Shown: positions 1 through 9,207, counted from the stretch's first letter. The stretch: DNA of 64,000 nt from JADGGM01 sp035277485 (GCA_035277485.1 DATEKK010000109.1:89105-153104); one strand, 5' to 3'. Notes: generated by a model not told the origin, from the sequence alone. Numbers and translations are program-made.

Positions 1-606
1 AACGCGGACGTCAACACGCAGTTCTCGATCTACCATGCGTTCGGCGCGCGCGATGGCGCGCCGGCGAACATCCGCGCGGCGCGCGCGGGCGAAGCCGGCG
101 GCACGGTGGCGCTGCACGACGAGTTCGGGTTGGATCCGCTCGGGTGGCGATTCGCCGTGGGCGCGTCACTGGAAGGAGCCGGCGGCACGTTCGACTATGG
201 ACGCGGGTCGGTCGATGCGTCGGTGTCGCGCGGGTTAGGCGAGAGCTGGGCGGCGTCGATGACCGCAAGCGCGGGCACGAGCGTCGGAACCGTTCCGCCG
301 CAACGACTCTGGTACCTGGGCGGCACGCAGACCGTGCGCGGTCAGGTCAGGGGCGCAGAGGCAGGTGACGCGTACTGGTTCACGCGAACCGAGCTCTCGT
401 ATGGACTGGTGGCGGTGCGTCCGACCGTGTTCTACGACCTGGGCTGGGCGGGACCGCGGGGCGATTGGACGTCGCCCGGACGCCCGATCAGCGGGGCCGG
501 CGTCGGGGTCTCGTTACTGGACGGACTGCTGCACGTCGACCTGGCGCACGGTATCCAGCCGTCGCGGTCGTGGCGTGGGGCCATGTACCTGGACGCCCGC
601 TTCTGA
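1..606 (+). CDS. Omp85/BamA-type outer-membrane barrel protein, C-terminal part
   Basis: The reading frame is open from base 1 to a TGA at 604-606, so the gene begins outside the window and only about 201 C-terminal residues are seen. They alternate short polar and hydrophobic stretches as beta-barrel strands do, contain a YLGGTQTVRG segment resembling the conserved (L)GG..(S/T)VRG motif of Omp85-superfamily barrels (BamA, TamA, FhaC), and end in phenylalanine, the usual last residue for outer-membrane insertion. I infer an outer-membrane translocation or assembly protein or a two-partner secretion porin. Without the N-terminal POTRA region I cannot say which. The 43-bp tandem repeat starts directly after the stop. 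Confidence 0.6.
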   Translation, partial: NADVNTQFSIYHAFGARDGAPANIRAARAGEAGGTVALHDEFGLDPLGWRFAVGASLEGAGGTFDYGRGSVDASVSRGLGESWAASMTASAGTSVGTVPPQRLWYLGGTQTVRGQVRGAEAGDAYWFTRTELSYGLVAVRPTVFYDLGWAGPRGDWTSPGRPISGAGVGVSLLDGLLHVDLAHGIQPSRSWRGAMYLDARF

Positions 607-610
607 AGTC

Positions 611-720
611 GGACACGGCTGGACACGGCCGGACGTAAAGGGCGGACAAGGCCAGACACTGCCGGACACGGCCGGACGTAAAAGGTGGACAAGGCCGGAC
701 ACTGCCGGACACGGCCGGAC
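611..720. repeat. 43-bp tandem repeat, GGACA family
   Basis: Two nearly identical 43-bp units (621-663 and 664-706) are followed by a partial third unit (707-720) and preceded by a partial one (611-620). Each unit is built from decamer-like blocks of the form GGACACGGCC and GGACAAGGCC around a short GGACGTAAA segment. The array lies directly behind the barrel-protein stop codon. Related GGACA-rich sequence recurs at 19193-19240 and as a long inverted repeat at 26800-26938, so this appears to be a dispersed intergenic repeat family. Bases 721-828 hold no gene and no convincing promoter. Confidence 0.85.
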
Positions 721-828
721 AATAGCCCTACGCGGGCCGACTATTTTTCGGGTGTTAACCGTGCCCGCTCACGCATAACTTCGTGCGGGCGCTCGGCCTG
801 GATTCCATAGCCTAAGCGCGGATACACA

Positions 829-1200
829 ATGCGTCGCAAGATGTGCAAGTCGAAGATTCATCGGGGCACGATCACGGGCGCCGATCTCCAATACGAGGGC
901 AGCTTGACGCTGGACCGCGACCTCATGGACGCGGCCGATCTCGAGCCGTACGAACAGGTTCAGGTGGTGAACGTGAACACGGGGTCGCGCCTCGAGACGT
1001 ACGTGATCGAAGGCGAGCGGGGCAGTGGCACCATCCAGCTCAACGGCGCGGCAGCGCGCATGGGGGCCGTGGGTGATCCGGTCATCGTCATGAGTTACGC
1101 CGACTACGACGAGAGCGAGCTCGCGACGTTTGCGCCACGTGTGGTGTTCGTGGACGAGCGGAACCGGGTGGTCAAAGGACGGATCCGGCGCGCCAAGTAG
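829..1200 (+). CDS. panD: Aspartate 1-decarboxylase
   Basis: A 123-residue protein of normal PanD length. PanD converts L-aspartate to beta-alanine for pantothenate and coenzyme A synthesis in the cytoplasm. The N-terminal CKSKIHRGTITGA segment and the YEGSLTLD segment match the family. Gly24-Ser25 is the self-cleavage site at which serine becomes the pyruvoyl cofactor. NGAAARMGAVGDPVIVMSY matches the conserved second half. ATG at 829 is used; Met5 at 841 would also fit the usual start. No other pantothenate gene is adjacent. Confidence 0.95.
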   Translation: MRRKMCKSKIHRGTITGADLQYEGSLTLDRDLMDAADLEPYEQVQVVNVNTGSRLETYVIEGERGSGTIQLNGAAARMGAVGDPVIVMSYADYDESELATFAPRVVFVDERNRVVKGRIRRAK

Positions 1201-1394
1201 GTCCGTCGGCGCGACCGTCGGTCGTGTCGCAAGCGTTACATCGCGCGGCGGCGCGTCGTCGAAAGAACACGCCAGCACGCTGCAGCAATCGCCCGGTTGC
1301 CGAAACGTCGCAAGCGCTTTCGTCGCTCAGCCCCGAGCGACGTGCGCCGGCATCTGCGCTCCACCTCATGGCGTTCACCACGCAGCCATAGCGG

Positions 1395-2651
1395 ATGCCA
1401 GACGCACACTCGACATCGACGCCGCCACACGCCCACGAGCAGACCAACGCCGAGGTGCTTTTGTGGCAGGGCAAGGTCCGCGCGGGATTCGCGGCCTTGG
1501 CCGGCACGGTCGGGCTGGTTCTGCATCTCACCGGGACAGGTACCCGCTCGCCACGCGTCGCGTTGTTCACGCTGCTCGGCTACCTCGTCATCAACTTGTG
1601 GCTGACTCGCAGCGCGCGCCGCCGCGGCGCAGCGCGCGACTGGATGGTGGGGATCACGATGGCGGCCGATGTGTTGTTCATGCTCGCCATCGCGTACCTC
1701 TTGATCCCGCCGCGGCACTACGATCGCGTGCTGTTGGGCGGCTTCGCGATTCTGCACCTCACCGAGTTCTACTTCGGCCGCCGCCTCGCGTGGATGGTGT
1801 TAGGCGGGTTGGTCGCGGGCTATCTCGGGCTCGTCGGGAACGCGATCGCGAACGGCGTGCCGCTGTCGTGGACGTCCGAGTTAGGCACGGCGGCCGTGTT
1901 CACGGTGGCGGCGGTCACCTTCATCGTCCACTACAGCAACTTCAACTGGCGCCTCACGGAGATCGTGTCGCTGTTCGACCGGGCGGAGGGCGGCGACTTC
2001 TCGGGTGAGTACGACGCGGCCGCGGACAAGCGGCCGGACAGCGTGACGCTGGTGGGACGCGCGTACAATCGCGTGCGTCCGCAGCTGGCGAATCTGGTGA
2101 TGACGGACGCGCTGAGCGGGTGTCAGAACCGCCGTGGGTTGGAGCAGCAGTTGGCGCGCGAAGTGTCGCGTGCGGCGCGCACGGGTCGCGAGCTGGCGTT
2201 GATCGCGATCGACATCGACCACTTCAAGACCATCAACGATACCTTCGGACACCTGGCGGGCGACGCCGTGATCCAGGAAGTGGGCGAGCTCCTGCGTTCG
2301 GTTGCGCGCACGGGCGATGTGGTGGCGCGTACGGGCGGCGACGAGTTCATGCTGCTCTTGCCGGAGACGAACGCGGCGGGTGCGTTCCGGCTGGCGACGC
2401 GGATGCGTGAAGAAGTGTCGAAGCGCAAGTTCCAGGGCATCTCGGGCAAGGTTCCCGTCACGGTGAGCATCGGCTTGGTGGCGGACCGCGTGGCCGACGA
2501 GAACGTGGTGCACGACCTTCATTCGCGCGCGGACGAAGCGTTGTATGCGGCGAAGGATGGCGGCCGGAACCGGGTGAGCATCTGGACGCCTAACTTGCGG
2601 GCGATCGCGGTGCAGCGCGCGGGGCAGGCGCTGATGCGGACGGGGACGTAA
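1395..2651 (+). CDS. Membrane-anchored diguanylate cyclase (GGDEF)
   Basis: A 418-residue protein predicted to make cyclic di-GMP from two GTP. Residues about 28-175 hold five or six hydrophobic helices of an unrecognised membrane sensor region. A linker precedes the GGDEF domain at about 235-400. The active-site motif GGDEF is intact at residues 314-318, and an RxxD inhibitory site (Arg305-Asp308) lies the canonical five residues upstream, so product inhibition is expected. IDHFKTINDTFGH, the substrate-binding region, is also intact. There is no EAL domain. The gene stands alone, about 190 bp downstream of panD. The signal sensed is unknown. Confidence 0.92.
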   Translation: MPDAHSTSTPPHAHEQTNAEVLLWQGKVRAGFAALAGTVGLVLHLTGTGTRSPRVALFTLLGYLVINLWLTRSARRRGAARDWMVGITMAADVLFMLAIAYLLIPPRHYDRVLLGGFAILHLTEFYFGRRLAWMVLGGLVAGYLGLVGNAIANGVPLSWTSELGTAAVFTVAAVTFIVHYSNFNWRLTEIVSLFDRAEGGDFSGEYDAAADKRPDSVTLVGRAYNRVRPQLANLVMTDALSGCQNRRGLEQQLAREVSRAARTGRELALIAIDIDHFKTINDTFGHLAGDAVIQEVGELLRSVARTGDVVARTGGDEFMLLLPETNAAGAFRLATRMREEVSKRKFQGISGKVPVTVSIGLVADRVADENVVHDLHSRADEALYAAKDGGRNRVSIWTPNLRAIAVQRAGQALMRTGT

Positions 2652-2734
2652 TACGGGGGAAGCGCCGGCTCTCGCCGCCTGGGGGAAGAGGAAAGCGGGA
2701 AGGGGGGCGCATTGCAAGGATCCAGTCAAGTGCG

Positions 2735-2763
2735 TTGACGGTGCGGCTGGCCGATCTTAGACT
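2735..2763 (+). promoter_or_regulatory. Candidate sigma-70 promoter of the first padR-permease operon
   Basis: TTGACG at 2735-2740 and TAGACT at 2758-2763 are separated by 17 bp. The -10 box overlaps the left arm of the inverted repeat at 2759-2791, the arrangement expected for autorepression by the PadR protein encoded just downstream. Confidence 0.5.
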
Positions 2764-2791
2764 CTCAGTGGAGACCATATACTGAGAGTCT
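2759..2791. promoter_or_regulatory. Candidate PadR operator, 11-bp inverted repeat
   Basis: AGACTCTCAGT (2759-2769) and its exact complement ACTGAGAGTCT (2781-2791) flank an 11-base spacer. The site ends three bases before the probable TTG start of the PadR gene and overlaps the likely -10 box. PadR dimers typically bind palindromes in their own promoters, so autoregulation is a reasonable inference. Confidence 0.6.
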
Positions 2792-2794
2792 GAT

Positions 2795-3145
2795 TTGGCG
2801 GCAGAGTCGTTGCCCTTGGTCAAGGGGACGTTGGACGTGCTGGTCCTCAAAGGACTGTCGTGGGGACCCATGCACGGCTTCGAGATCACGTCGTGGCTCG
2901 AAGCGCACTCGGGCGGACGGCTCGATGTCGATGACAGCGCGTTGTACCAGGCGCTGCATCGGATGGAAGAGCGCGGGCTCGTCGACGCCGAGTGGGGGGT
3001 CACCGAGAACAACCGGCGGGCGAGGTATTACCGCGTCACCGCGGCAGGGCGCGCGCATCTCCGTGCGGAGAGCGCACGATGGGTGCGCTATGCGGAAACG
3101 GTGACGAGCATCCTCACGGCGCGACAGCGCGTGGCGCCGGCGTGA
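2795..3145 (+). CDS. PadR-family transcriptional regulator
   Basis: A 116-residue winged-helix protein. KGTLDVLVLKGL, GPMHGFEI and the DSALYQALHRMEERGLV segment are the PadR hallmarks, and NNRRARYYRVT is the wing. The gene lies 19 bp upstream of a large permease gene, so it probably represses that operon and itself. TTG at 2795 is chosen because family members begin a few residues before the LPLVKGTLD segment. A weak GAGAG ribosome site lies at the right distance, inside the operator. A second, similar pair follows at 5989-9040. Confidence 0.88.
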   Translation: MAAESLPLVKGTLDVLVLKGLSWGPMHGFEITSWLEAHSGGRLDVDDSALYQALHRMEERGLVDAEWGVTENNRRARYYRVTAAGRAHLRAESARWVRYAETVTSILTARQRVAPA

Positions 3146-3164
3146 TGCGCGCGAGAGCCGTCGT

Positions 3165-5849
3165 GTGACCGAGCGACGCATTCGGCGACTGCCCCGGCTG
3201 TCGGCGGGGCGTGATCGCGTGGACGCGGAGATGGACGAGGAAGTCGCGTTCCATCTCGAGTCGCGCATCGAACAGCTGGTGCGCCTCGGGCGTACGCCGG
3301 ACGAAGCGCGCGCGGAGGCGCTCGAGCGCTTCGGGCCGATCGAGCAAGCCACGCAGCGATTGCGTGCGTCGGCGGCGCAGCGGGAACGGCGGCGCGCGTG
3401 GCGCGAGCGGTTGCACGCCATCGAACGCGAGGTGCGACACAGCGTCCGGTCGCTCGGGCGGAATCCCGTATTCACGGTGGCGGCGGTGCTCACGCTGGCG
3501 TTGGGCATTGGCGCGAACGCGGCGGTGGCCGGCCTCGTGCGGGCGGTGCTGCTGCGGACGCCGCCGTACGCGTCGCCATCGCGGCTGACGATGGTCTTTC
3601 AGCGCTTGCCTGCGTTAGGCGGCAGCGGAAACCGGTTGGGCGCGTCGCTCCCCGAATTCGTGGACTATCGCGACCGGAATCGGGTGTTCTCCTCGATGGC
3701 CGGGTTCGAGAGCATCGACCTCGACCTGACGGGTGACGGCCCGCCCGAACGCCTCGCCGCCGCACGGATCACCTCCAATCTCTTCACGACCCTCGGCGTT
3801 AGGCCTTTCGTTGGGCGCGATTTCACGGCGGCGGACGGGCAGGAAGGCGCGGGGAAGGTCGCCATCCTCGGCTACGCGCTGTGGCAGAGCCGGTTCGGGT
3901 CGGACCGATCGGTGATCGGACGAACCGTACGGCTCGACGAACAATCGTTCACGGTGGTCGGTGTGATGCCGCGCGGATTCCAGTTCCCGTGGCCCGGCAT
4001 GCCGCTCTCCGACAAGGCCGACCTGTGGACGCCGCTCGTGTTCACGCGCGCCGAGCTTGCGGCGCGCGCCGAGAGCTACGACGTGCGAATGGTGGCGCGA
4101 TTGGCGCCGGGAGTCACAGTCGAGCAGGCCCGAGCGGATGTCACGCGCATCGTCGATGCATTTCGCCGCGAATATCCCGCCATCTACGCGGGAAACGTGC
4201 AGACCATGGCCACCGTGGACGGCCTGGTATCCGATGCGCGGGCGGACGCGCGTCCGTTGCTCCTCGCGCTGGCCGGCGCGGTGGTGGTCGTGCTCCTCAT
4301 CGCGTGCGCGAACGCGGCGCATTTACTGCTCGCGCGCGCGGTGTCGCGGCGGCCGGAGATGGCGCTGCGGCGTGCGTTAGGCGCTGGCTCGGCCCACGTC
4401 ATCGGGCAGGCGCTGACCGAGGCGCTGCTGCTCGCGGCGGCCGGCGGCGCCGTCGGCATCGGGCTCGCTGTTGCGTTAGTCGAGGTGATTCGACGGTTCG
4501 GACCCGGCAACATCGCCGGGCTCGCGCAGGCGCGCGTCGACGGACTGGTGCTCGCGTTCACGGCGGTCCTGGCGTTGGTCACCGCGCTCGTGTGCGGCGT
4601 GGTGCCGGCGCTGCGCTCGGCGTCCAGCGACGCGGGCGAGACGCTCAAGTCGGGGCGGCGGGATGTGGGCGGCGGACATGCGCGGCGGGGGCTGCGCAGT
4701 GCGCTCGTGGTATTCGAGGCGGCGAGCGCGATGGTGCTGGTGGTGAGCGCCGGACTGCTCGTGCGTAGCTTGATTCGCGTGCTCGAGGTGCCGCCGGGGT
4801 TCGATCCGGACGGCGTCGTCGTGGCGCGCACGACGTTCGATTATCACCGCTACGCGAGCGATGACAAACGGCGCACGGCCGAGCGATCGATTCTCGAGCG
4901 GCTGCGCGCGCTGCGGGGCGCGGAGGCGGTGGGCTTCACGACGCACCTGCCCATGGCGGACGAGCGCCAGATCGGATTCACGGTGGACGGCCGCGATCCC
5001 AACGAGTACCACTGGGCCGACAACGCGCTCGTGGGCGACGCGTATTTCCGCGTGATGCGCATTCCACTGCTGCGCGGCCGGACGTTCGGGCCGGCGGATC
5101 TGCCCAACGCCCCGTGGTCGGCGGTGATCAACGAGAGCATGGCCAAGCAGTACTGGCCTAACGGAGACGCGGTGGGCCGTGTGGTGCGGTGGGGCGGCCG
5201 GCCGCTCACGATCGTGGGCGTGGTGGGGGACGTGCGGGTGGGCGGTCTCGACGCGCCGGTGCAGCCGACGATTTATGGGTCGGCGTTCCAGCTCCAGAGC
5301 GGCGCAACCCAATTCGCGGTGTTCATCGTGCGGACGCCGTCCGATCCGCACGCGATGCTCGATGCGATGCAGCGCGTGATCTGGTCGGTGGACGCCGGCT
5401 TGCCGGTGTTCGGCGGCACGACGCTCGGCGACGTGGTGTCGCGATCGATAGCCACGCGCCGGTTTCTCGTGTGGCTGCTCACCGGGTTCGCCGCGGCGGC
5501 GGTGGCGCTCGCGGTCGTGGGTCTCTACGGCGTGCTGTCCTATTCTGTCGCCCAACGGACGCCGGAGCTGGGCGTGCGTGTTGCGTTAGGCGCGCGGCCG
5601 GGCGATGTCTCGCGGCTCGTGGTGCGCGACGGGATCCGGCTTGCGGGTGGGGGGATCGTGATCGGCGCGGCGGCCGCGGCCGGCGCGGGCGCCGCGATCG
5701 CGCGGCTGCTGTTCGATACCGGGCCCTTCGACCCGGTGACCTACATCGGGGGCGCTGCCGTGCTGGCGGGCGCATCGCTGCTGGCGTGCTGGATTCCGGC
5801 CTGGCGGGCGGCGCGGCTCGATCCGCTAACGGCGCTGCGGGCGGAGTAG
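3165..5849 (+). CDS. Duplicated MacB/FtsX-type ABC permease (ADOP family)
   Basis: An 894-residue inner-membrane protein. Residues about 15-80 form a charged helical domain (DEEVAFHLESRIEQL) typical of acidobacterial-type duplicated orphan permeases. The rest is two tandem units, each with a large extracytoplasmic MacB-like domain and FtsX-type helices (around residues 100-440 and 510-890). MALRRALGAG and LGVRVALGARPGD are the repeated coupling-loop motifs. No ATPase is adjacent, so an ABC ATPase encoded elsewhere would have to drive it. The substrate is unknown; relatives act in peptide or macrolide efflux and lipoprotein handling. GTG at 3165 is used, 19 bp after padR. Confidence 0.85.
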   Translation: MTERRIRRLPRLSAGRDRVDAEMDEEVAFHLESRIEQLVRLGRTPDEARAEALERFGPIEQATQRLRASAAQRERRRAWRERLHAIEREVRHSVRSLGRNPVFTVAAVLTLALGIGANAAVAGLVRAVLLRTPPYASPSRLTMVFQRLPALGGSGNRLGASLPEFVDYRDRNRVFSSMAGFESIDLDLTGDGPPERLAAARITSNLFTTLGVRPFVGRDFTAADGQEGAGKVAILGYALWQSRFGSDRSVIGRTVRLDEQSFTVVGVMPRGFQFPWPGMPLSDKADLWTPLVFTRAELAARAESYDVRMVARLAPGVTVEQARADVTRIVDAFRREYPAIYAGNVQTMATVDGLVSDARADARPLLLALAGAVVVVLLIACANAAHLLLARAVSRRPEMALRRALGAGSAHVIGQALTEALLLAAAGGAVGIGLAVALVEVIRRFGPGNIAGLAQARVDGLVLAFTAVLALVTALVCGVVPALRSASSDAGETLKSGRRDVGGGHARRGLRSALVVFEAASAMVLVVSAGLLVRSLIRVLEVPPGFDPDGVVVARTTFDYHRYASDDKRRTAERSILERLRALRGAEAVGFTTHLPMADERQIGFTVDGRDPNEYHWADNALVGDAYFRVMRIPLLRGRTFGPADLPNAPWSAVINESMAKQYWPNGDAVGRVVRWGGRPLTIVGVVGDVRVGGLDAPVQPTIYGSAFQLQSGATQFAVFIVRTPSDPHAMLDAMQRVIWSVDAGLPVFGGTTLGDVVSRSIATRRFLVWLLTGFAAAAVALAVVGLYGVLSYSVAQRTPELGVRVALGARPGDVSRLVVRDGIRLAGGGIVIGAAAAAGAGAAIARLLFDTGPFDPVTYIGGAAVLAGASLLACWIPAWRAARLDPLTALRAE

Positions 5850-5918
5850 GCGGCGGTCCCCCCCACGGGGGATGTGTGCGGGCGGATCTTGACGCCGGTT
5901 CGCGGAGCCGTTAGTCCT

Positions 5919-5931
5919 TACAGAACCTGTA
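5919..5931. promoter_or_regulatory. Candidate operator of the second padR-permease operon
   Basis: TACAG and CTGTA flank AAC, an exact 5-bp-arm inverted repeat about 57 bp before the second PadR gene. A TTGACG hexamer at 5889-5894 lies upstream, as at the first operon, although no good -10 box is at standard spacing. The sequence differs from the first operator, which would fit separate specificities. Confidence 0.35.
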
Positions 5932-5988
5932 TAGAGTGCACACCGCCGCGGCCGCGCGGTCGGTGTGTCTCCCGGCTCGGACTGGGCG

Positions 5989-6321
5989 ATGGCGAAACCG
6001 CTCGCTGTTCTCCGCGGGACATTGGACGTGCTCGTGCTCCGGGCGCTCGTCGCGTCACCCATGCATGGATTCGAGATCACCGCGTGGATCGAGGAGTGCG
6101 CGAACGGCAATCTCGACGTGGTCGACAGTGCCTTGTATCAGGCGCTGTACCGATTGGAGGCCCGCCGGCTCGTGGCCGCCGAGTGGGGTGTGACCGACAA
6201 CAATCGACGCGCGCGATATTACCATCTCACGTCCGCAGGGCGCGCTCACCTCAAGGCAGAGATCGCCGACTGGCATCGCTACGCGCGAACCGTCAGTGCG
6301 ATTCTGGCCCAGCCCGCCTAA
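5989..6321 (+). CDS. PadR-family transcriptional regulator (second copy)
   Basis: A 110-residue winged-helix regulator clearly paralogous to the one at 2795: RGTLDVLVLRAL, SPMHGFEITAW, DSALYQALYRLEARRLV and NNRRARYYHLT are shared. ATG at 5989 is preferred because it aligns with the first copy. An upstream in-frame GTG at 5965 would add eight residues. The gene is 10 bp upstream of the second large permease and probably controls it. Confidence 0.88.
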   Translation: MAKPLAVLRGTLDVLVLRALVASPMHGFEITAWIEECANGNLDVVDSALYQALYRLEARRLVAAEWGVTDNNRRARYYHLTSAGRAHLKAEIADWHRYARTVSAILAQPA

Positions 6322-6331
6322 CGAGGCGTCC

Positions 6332-9040
6332 ATGTCCTCCGGCCTGCCCGCGCGCGTGCGCCGTGCGTTTCGCCTGGCACTACGTCGGCGCGATCAATCG
6401 GTTGCCGAGACCGACGAAGAAATTCAGTTTCACCTCGCGCAGCGCATCGAGGCGCTGATAGCGCGAGGCGTGCCGGCCGAGCAGGCTCGCGCGGAGGCGA
6501 TGCGACGGTTCGGTTCCTACGCCGAAGGACGCGCCATGATGCTCGAGGCCGCGCGGACTCGCGACGCAACGCTGACGCTCCTCGAGCGACTCGACGGCGT
6601 CCGGCAGGAACTCGCCTACACGGTGCGACAGTTGTGCCGCGCACCCGGATTCACGATCGCGGTGGTGATAAGTCTTGCGCTCGGCATCGGCGCGAACGCG
6701 ACGATGTTCGGGATCATCGACCGTGTGCTGTTGCGACCGATCTCCGGCGTGGTGGCCCCGGATCGGGTGGTGTCGATCGGTGAAATGCGCCGGTTCGGGG
6801 GCGTGCCGTACCGCAACACGACGCTCAGCTATCCGGCGTACACCGATTATCGCGACCACGTCCCCGCGTTCTCGGCTGTCGGGGCCGCCACTGAGCCCCA
6901 GGATGTGTCGTTGGGCCGAGGGGAAGGAGCGCGGAGCATCCAGGTGATGTTCGTGACGCCGTCGTATCTCGCGCTCACGGGTGCACGGCCGGCTCTGGGG
7001 CGGTTCTTCACGCCGGACGAAGATCGCCTGCCGTCGGGCGCCGACGTCGCCGTGGTCACGCACGGCTTCTGGGAGCGCGAGCTCGGCGGCGCGTCTGATG
7101 CGTTAGGCACGGCGCTCGATATCGGCACCCGTCGCTTCATCGTGGTCGGTATCGCCCCGCCCGATTTCACGGGCCTGCAGCATGGTCCCGTGGACGTGTT
7201 CGTCCCGCTCAGCGCCGGTGCCGAGCTCGAGTTCGGACACCAGGATTGGGCGACAACCAGGTTTGACTTCTGGCTCCAGATCTATGGGCGCCTGGCTGCC
7301 GGCGCGTCGCCTGCAGCAGTGGAGACGCAAGCGACCGCCGTACTCCGGTCTGTCGCAACCAAACCCGACGACTCGACGTCGAGAGTCGTGGTGCGGTCTG
7401 TCGCGCCGGCGTCCGACGACTCCGGCGCGGACATCCGGGTGGCGAAGTTGCTGGCCGGCGTGTCGGTGCTCGTGCTGCTCATCGCGTGCTGCAACGTCGC
7501 GAACTTGCTGCTCTGCCGCGCGGTCCAGCGGCGTCGCGAGATCGCGGTCCGGTTAGCGTTAGGCATCGGACGCGGTCGGCTCGTGGCGCAACTGCTCGGC
7601 GAGAGTCTCGTGCTTGCTCTGTCAGGCGGGGCGGCCGCGGTGCTCGTCGTGCGGTGGGGCGGCGCGTTGGTCCGCCGCCTGTTGCTGACGAATTGGGCGT
7701 GGGAAGGGTCGGGGGTGGACGGCCGGGTATTGGTCTTCACGGGTGTCGTCGCGCTGCTGGTCGGCATCGGAGTGGGCCTGCTCCCCGCCATGCAGACGAG
7801 TGCGCCGGAATTGTGGCGCGACCTGAAGGAAGGCGTGCGCGAGGGGTTTGGCCGCCGAGCGCGCGCACGGTCCGTGTTGCTGCTTGCGCAAGCGACATTT
7901 GTCGTGGTGCTGCTCGTCGGCGCCGGATTGTTCGTGCGGAGCCTCGTAAACGTGGACCGCGTGCAGCTCGGGATGGACACGGGCCGCGTGTTGGTCGGTA
8001 CCATGGACTTGGGGAGGTCGGGCTACTCGCAGCCGCAGGTGGAAGAGCTGTACAGACGCATGCAGGCGCGTGTTCAGCAGCTTGGCGGCGTCGCATCTGC
8101 GAGCGTTGGGGTTGCGATGCCCTTCCGCTCGTCCTTCGCGGCGGAATTCAGGATTCCGGGACGCGATTCGCTGCCGGCGGTGCAAGATGGCGGCCCGTAC
8201 GTGAATGCCGTGGACGCCGGGTTCTTCCGAACGTTAGGCATTCGCATCGTGCGCGGACGGGGCTTCACGGATGAGGACAACGCGACGCACGCGCGGGTCA
8301 TGGTCGTGAGCCAGACGATGGCGCGCCTGTTCTGGCCCGGCGTCGATCCGATCGGGCAGTGCGTGATTTTCGCCAGTGATTCGCTGCCGTGCACACGCAT
8401 CGTCGGCATCGCCGCCGACGCGCACCGCGATCAAGTCGTACAGAAAGGCGACGTCCTGCAGTACTATGTGAGACTCGAGTACGCGGCGGCATTCATGACT
8501 CCGCGTGTCCTATTCGTGCGGCCAGCAGATGGCGATGTCGCACGCTGGATCGCGCCGGTGCAGCGCGCCATGGAATCCTCGGCGCCGGGATTGCCGTATG
8601 CGAATGTCCGGTCCATGCAGTCGCTGCTCGAGCCGCAGCTCCGTTCGTGGGAGTTAGGCGCGTCGATGTTCGCCATCTTCGGCGGCGTGGCGCTGGCGCT
8701 CGCGGCGGTTGGGTTGTACGGCGTGATCTCGTACGGCGTGGCGCAACGAACGCACGAGGTTGGCGTGCGCGTGGCGCTCGGTGCGCAGCGCGCGGATGTG
8801 GTGCGTCTTGTGGTCGGACAGGCCGTGCGCGTTACTGTCGCCGGACTGGTGCTCGGCCTCGTCCTGGTATCGGTCGGCGTCCGGTGGGTCGAGCCGCTGC
8901 TGTATGGTGTGTCCGGCCACGATCCCTTGACGTTGGGCATCGTGTGCGGAGCGCTGCTCGGTGTGGCTCTGGCCGCAAGCGCATTCCCGGCGAAGCGAGC
9001 CGCGTCCGTGGATCCGGTGAGGGCGTTACGGGCGGAGTGA
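6332..9040 (+). CDS. Duplicated MacB/FtsX-type ABC permease (ADOP family, second copy)
   Basis: A 902-residue paralogue of the permease at 3165 with the same plan: an N-terminal helical domain (TDEEIQFHLAQRIEAL), then two MacB-like extracytoplasmic domains, each with FtsX-type membrane helices. The coupling-loop motifs AVRLALGIGRGR and GVRVALGAQRADVV are present. No ATPase gene is adjacent. ATG at 6332 is chosen over an upstream GTG at 6296 that would overlap the PadR gene; GAGG precedes the ATG. Divergence from the first copy is high outside the motifs, so the duplication is old or the two operons were acquired separately. Confidence 0.85.
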   Translation: MSSGLPARVRRAFRLALRRRDQSVAETDEEIQFHLAQRIEALIARGVPAEQARAEAMRRFGSYAEGRAMMLEAARTRDATLTLLERLDGVRQELAYTVRQLCRAPGFTIAVVISLALGIGANATMFGIIDRVLLRPISGVVAPDRVVSIGEMRRFGGVPYRNTTLSYPAYTDYRDHVPAFSAVGAATEPQDVSLGRGEGARSIQVMFVTPSYLALTGARPALGRFFTPDEDRLPSGADVAVVTHGFWERELGGASDALGTALDIGTRRFIVVGIAPPDFTGLQHGPVDVFVPLSAGAELEFGHQDWATTRFDFWLQIYGRLAAGASPAAVETQATAVLRSVATKPDDSTSRVVVRSVAPASDDSGADIRVAKLLAGVSVLVLLIACCNVANLLLCRAVQRRREIAVRLALGIGRGRLVAQLLGESLVLALSGGAAAVLVVRWGGALVRRLLLTNWAWEGSGVDGRVLVFTGVVALLVGIGVGLLPAMQTSAPELWRDLKEGVREGFGRRARARSVLLLAQATFVVVLLVGAGLFVRSLVNVDRVQLGMDTGRVLVGTMDLGRSGYSQPQVEELYRRMQARVQQLGGVASASVGVAMPFRSSFAAEFRIPGRDSLPAVQDGGPYVNAVDAGFFRTLGIRIVRGRGFTDEDNATHARVMVVSQTMARLFWPGVDPIGQCVIFASDSLPCTRIVGIAADAHRDQVVQKGDVLQYYVRLEYAAAFMTPRVLFVRPADGDVARWIAPVQRAMESSAPGLPYANVRSMQSLLEPQLRSWELGASMFAIFGGVALALAAVGLYGVISYGVAQRTHEVGVRVALGAQRADVVRLVVGQAVRVTVAGLVLGLVLVSVGVRWVEPLLYGVSGHDPLTLGIVCGALLGVALAASAFPAKRAASVDPVRALRAE

Positions 9041-9207
9041 GCGCACTGCGCAATCCGAGTTGCAACTCAGAGCGTGCCCTGGCGAAGTGACGCCCGCGGA
9101 GCGATCGTGGAGAGGGTTGGGCTCTCGTTAGACGACCGTTAGCCCACGGGGCGCCTCTCCCTCGTATCCTCGCCGGCGGCGTATGCGGTTCGCTTCGAAG
9201 ACACATC

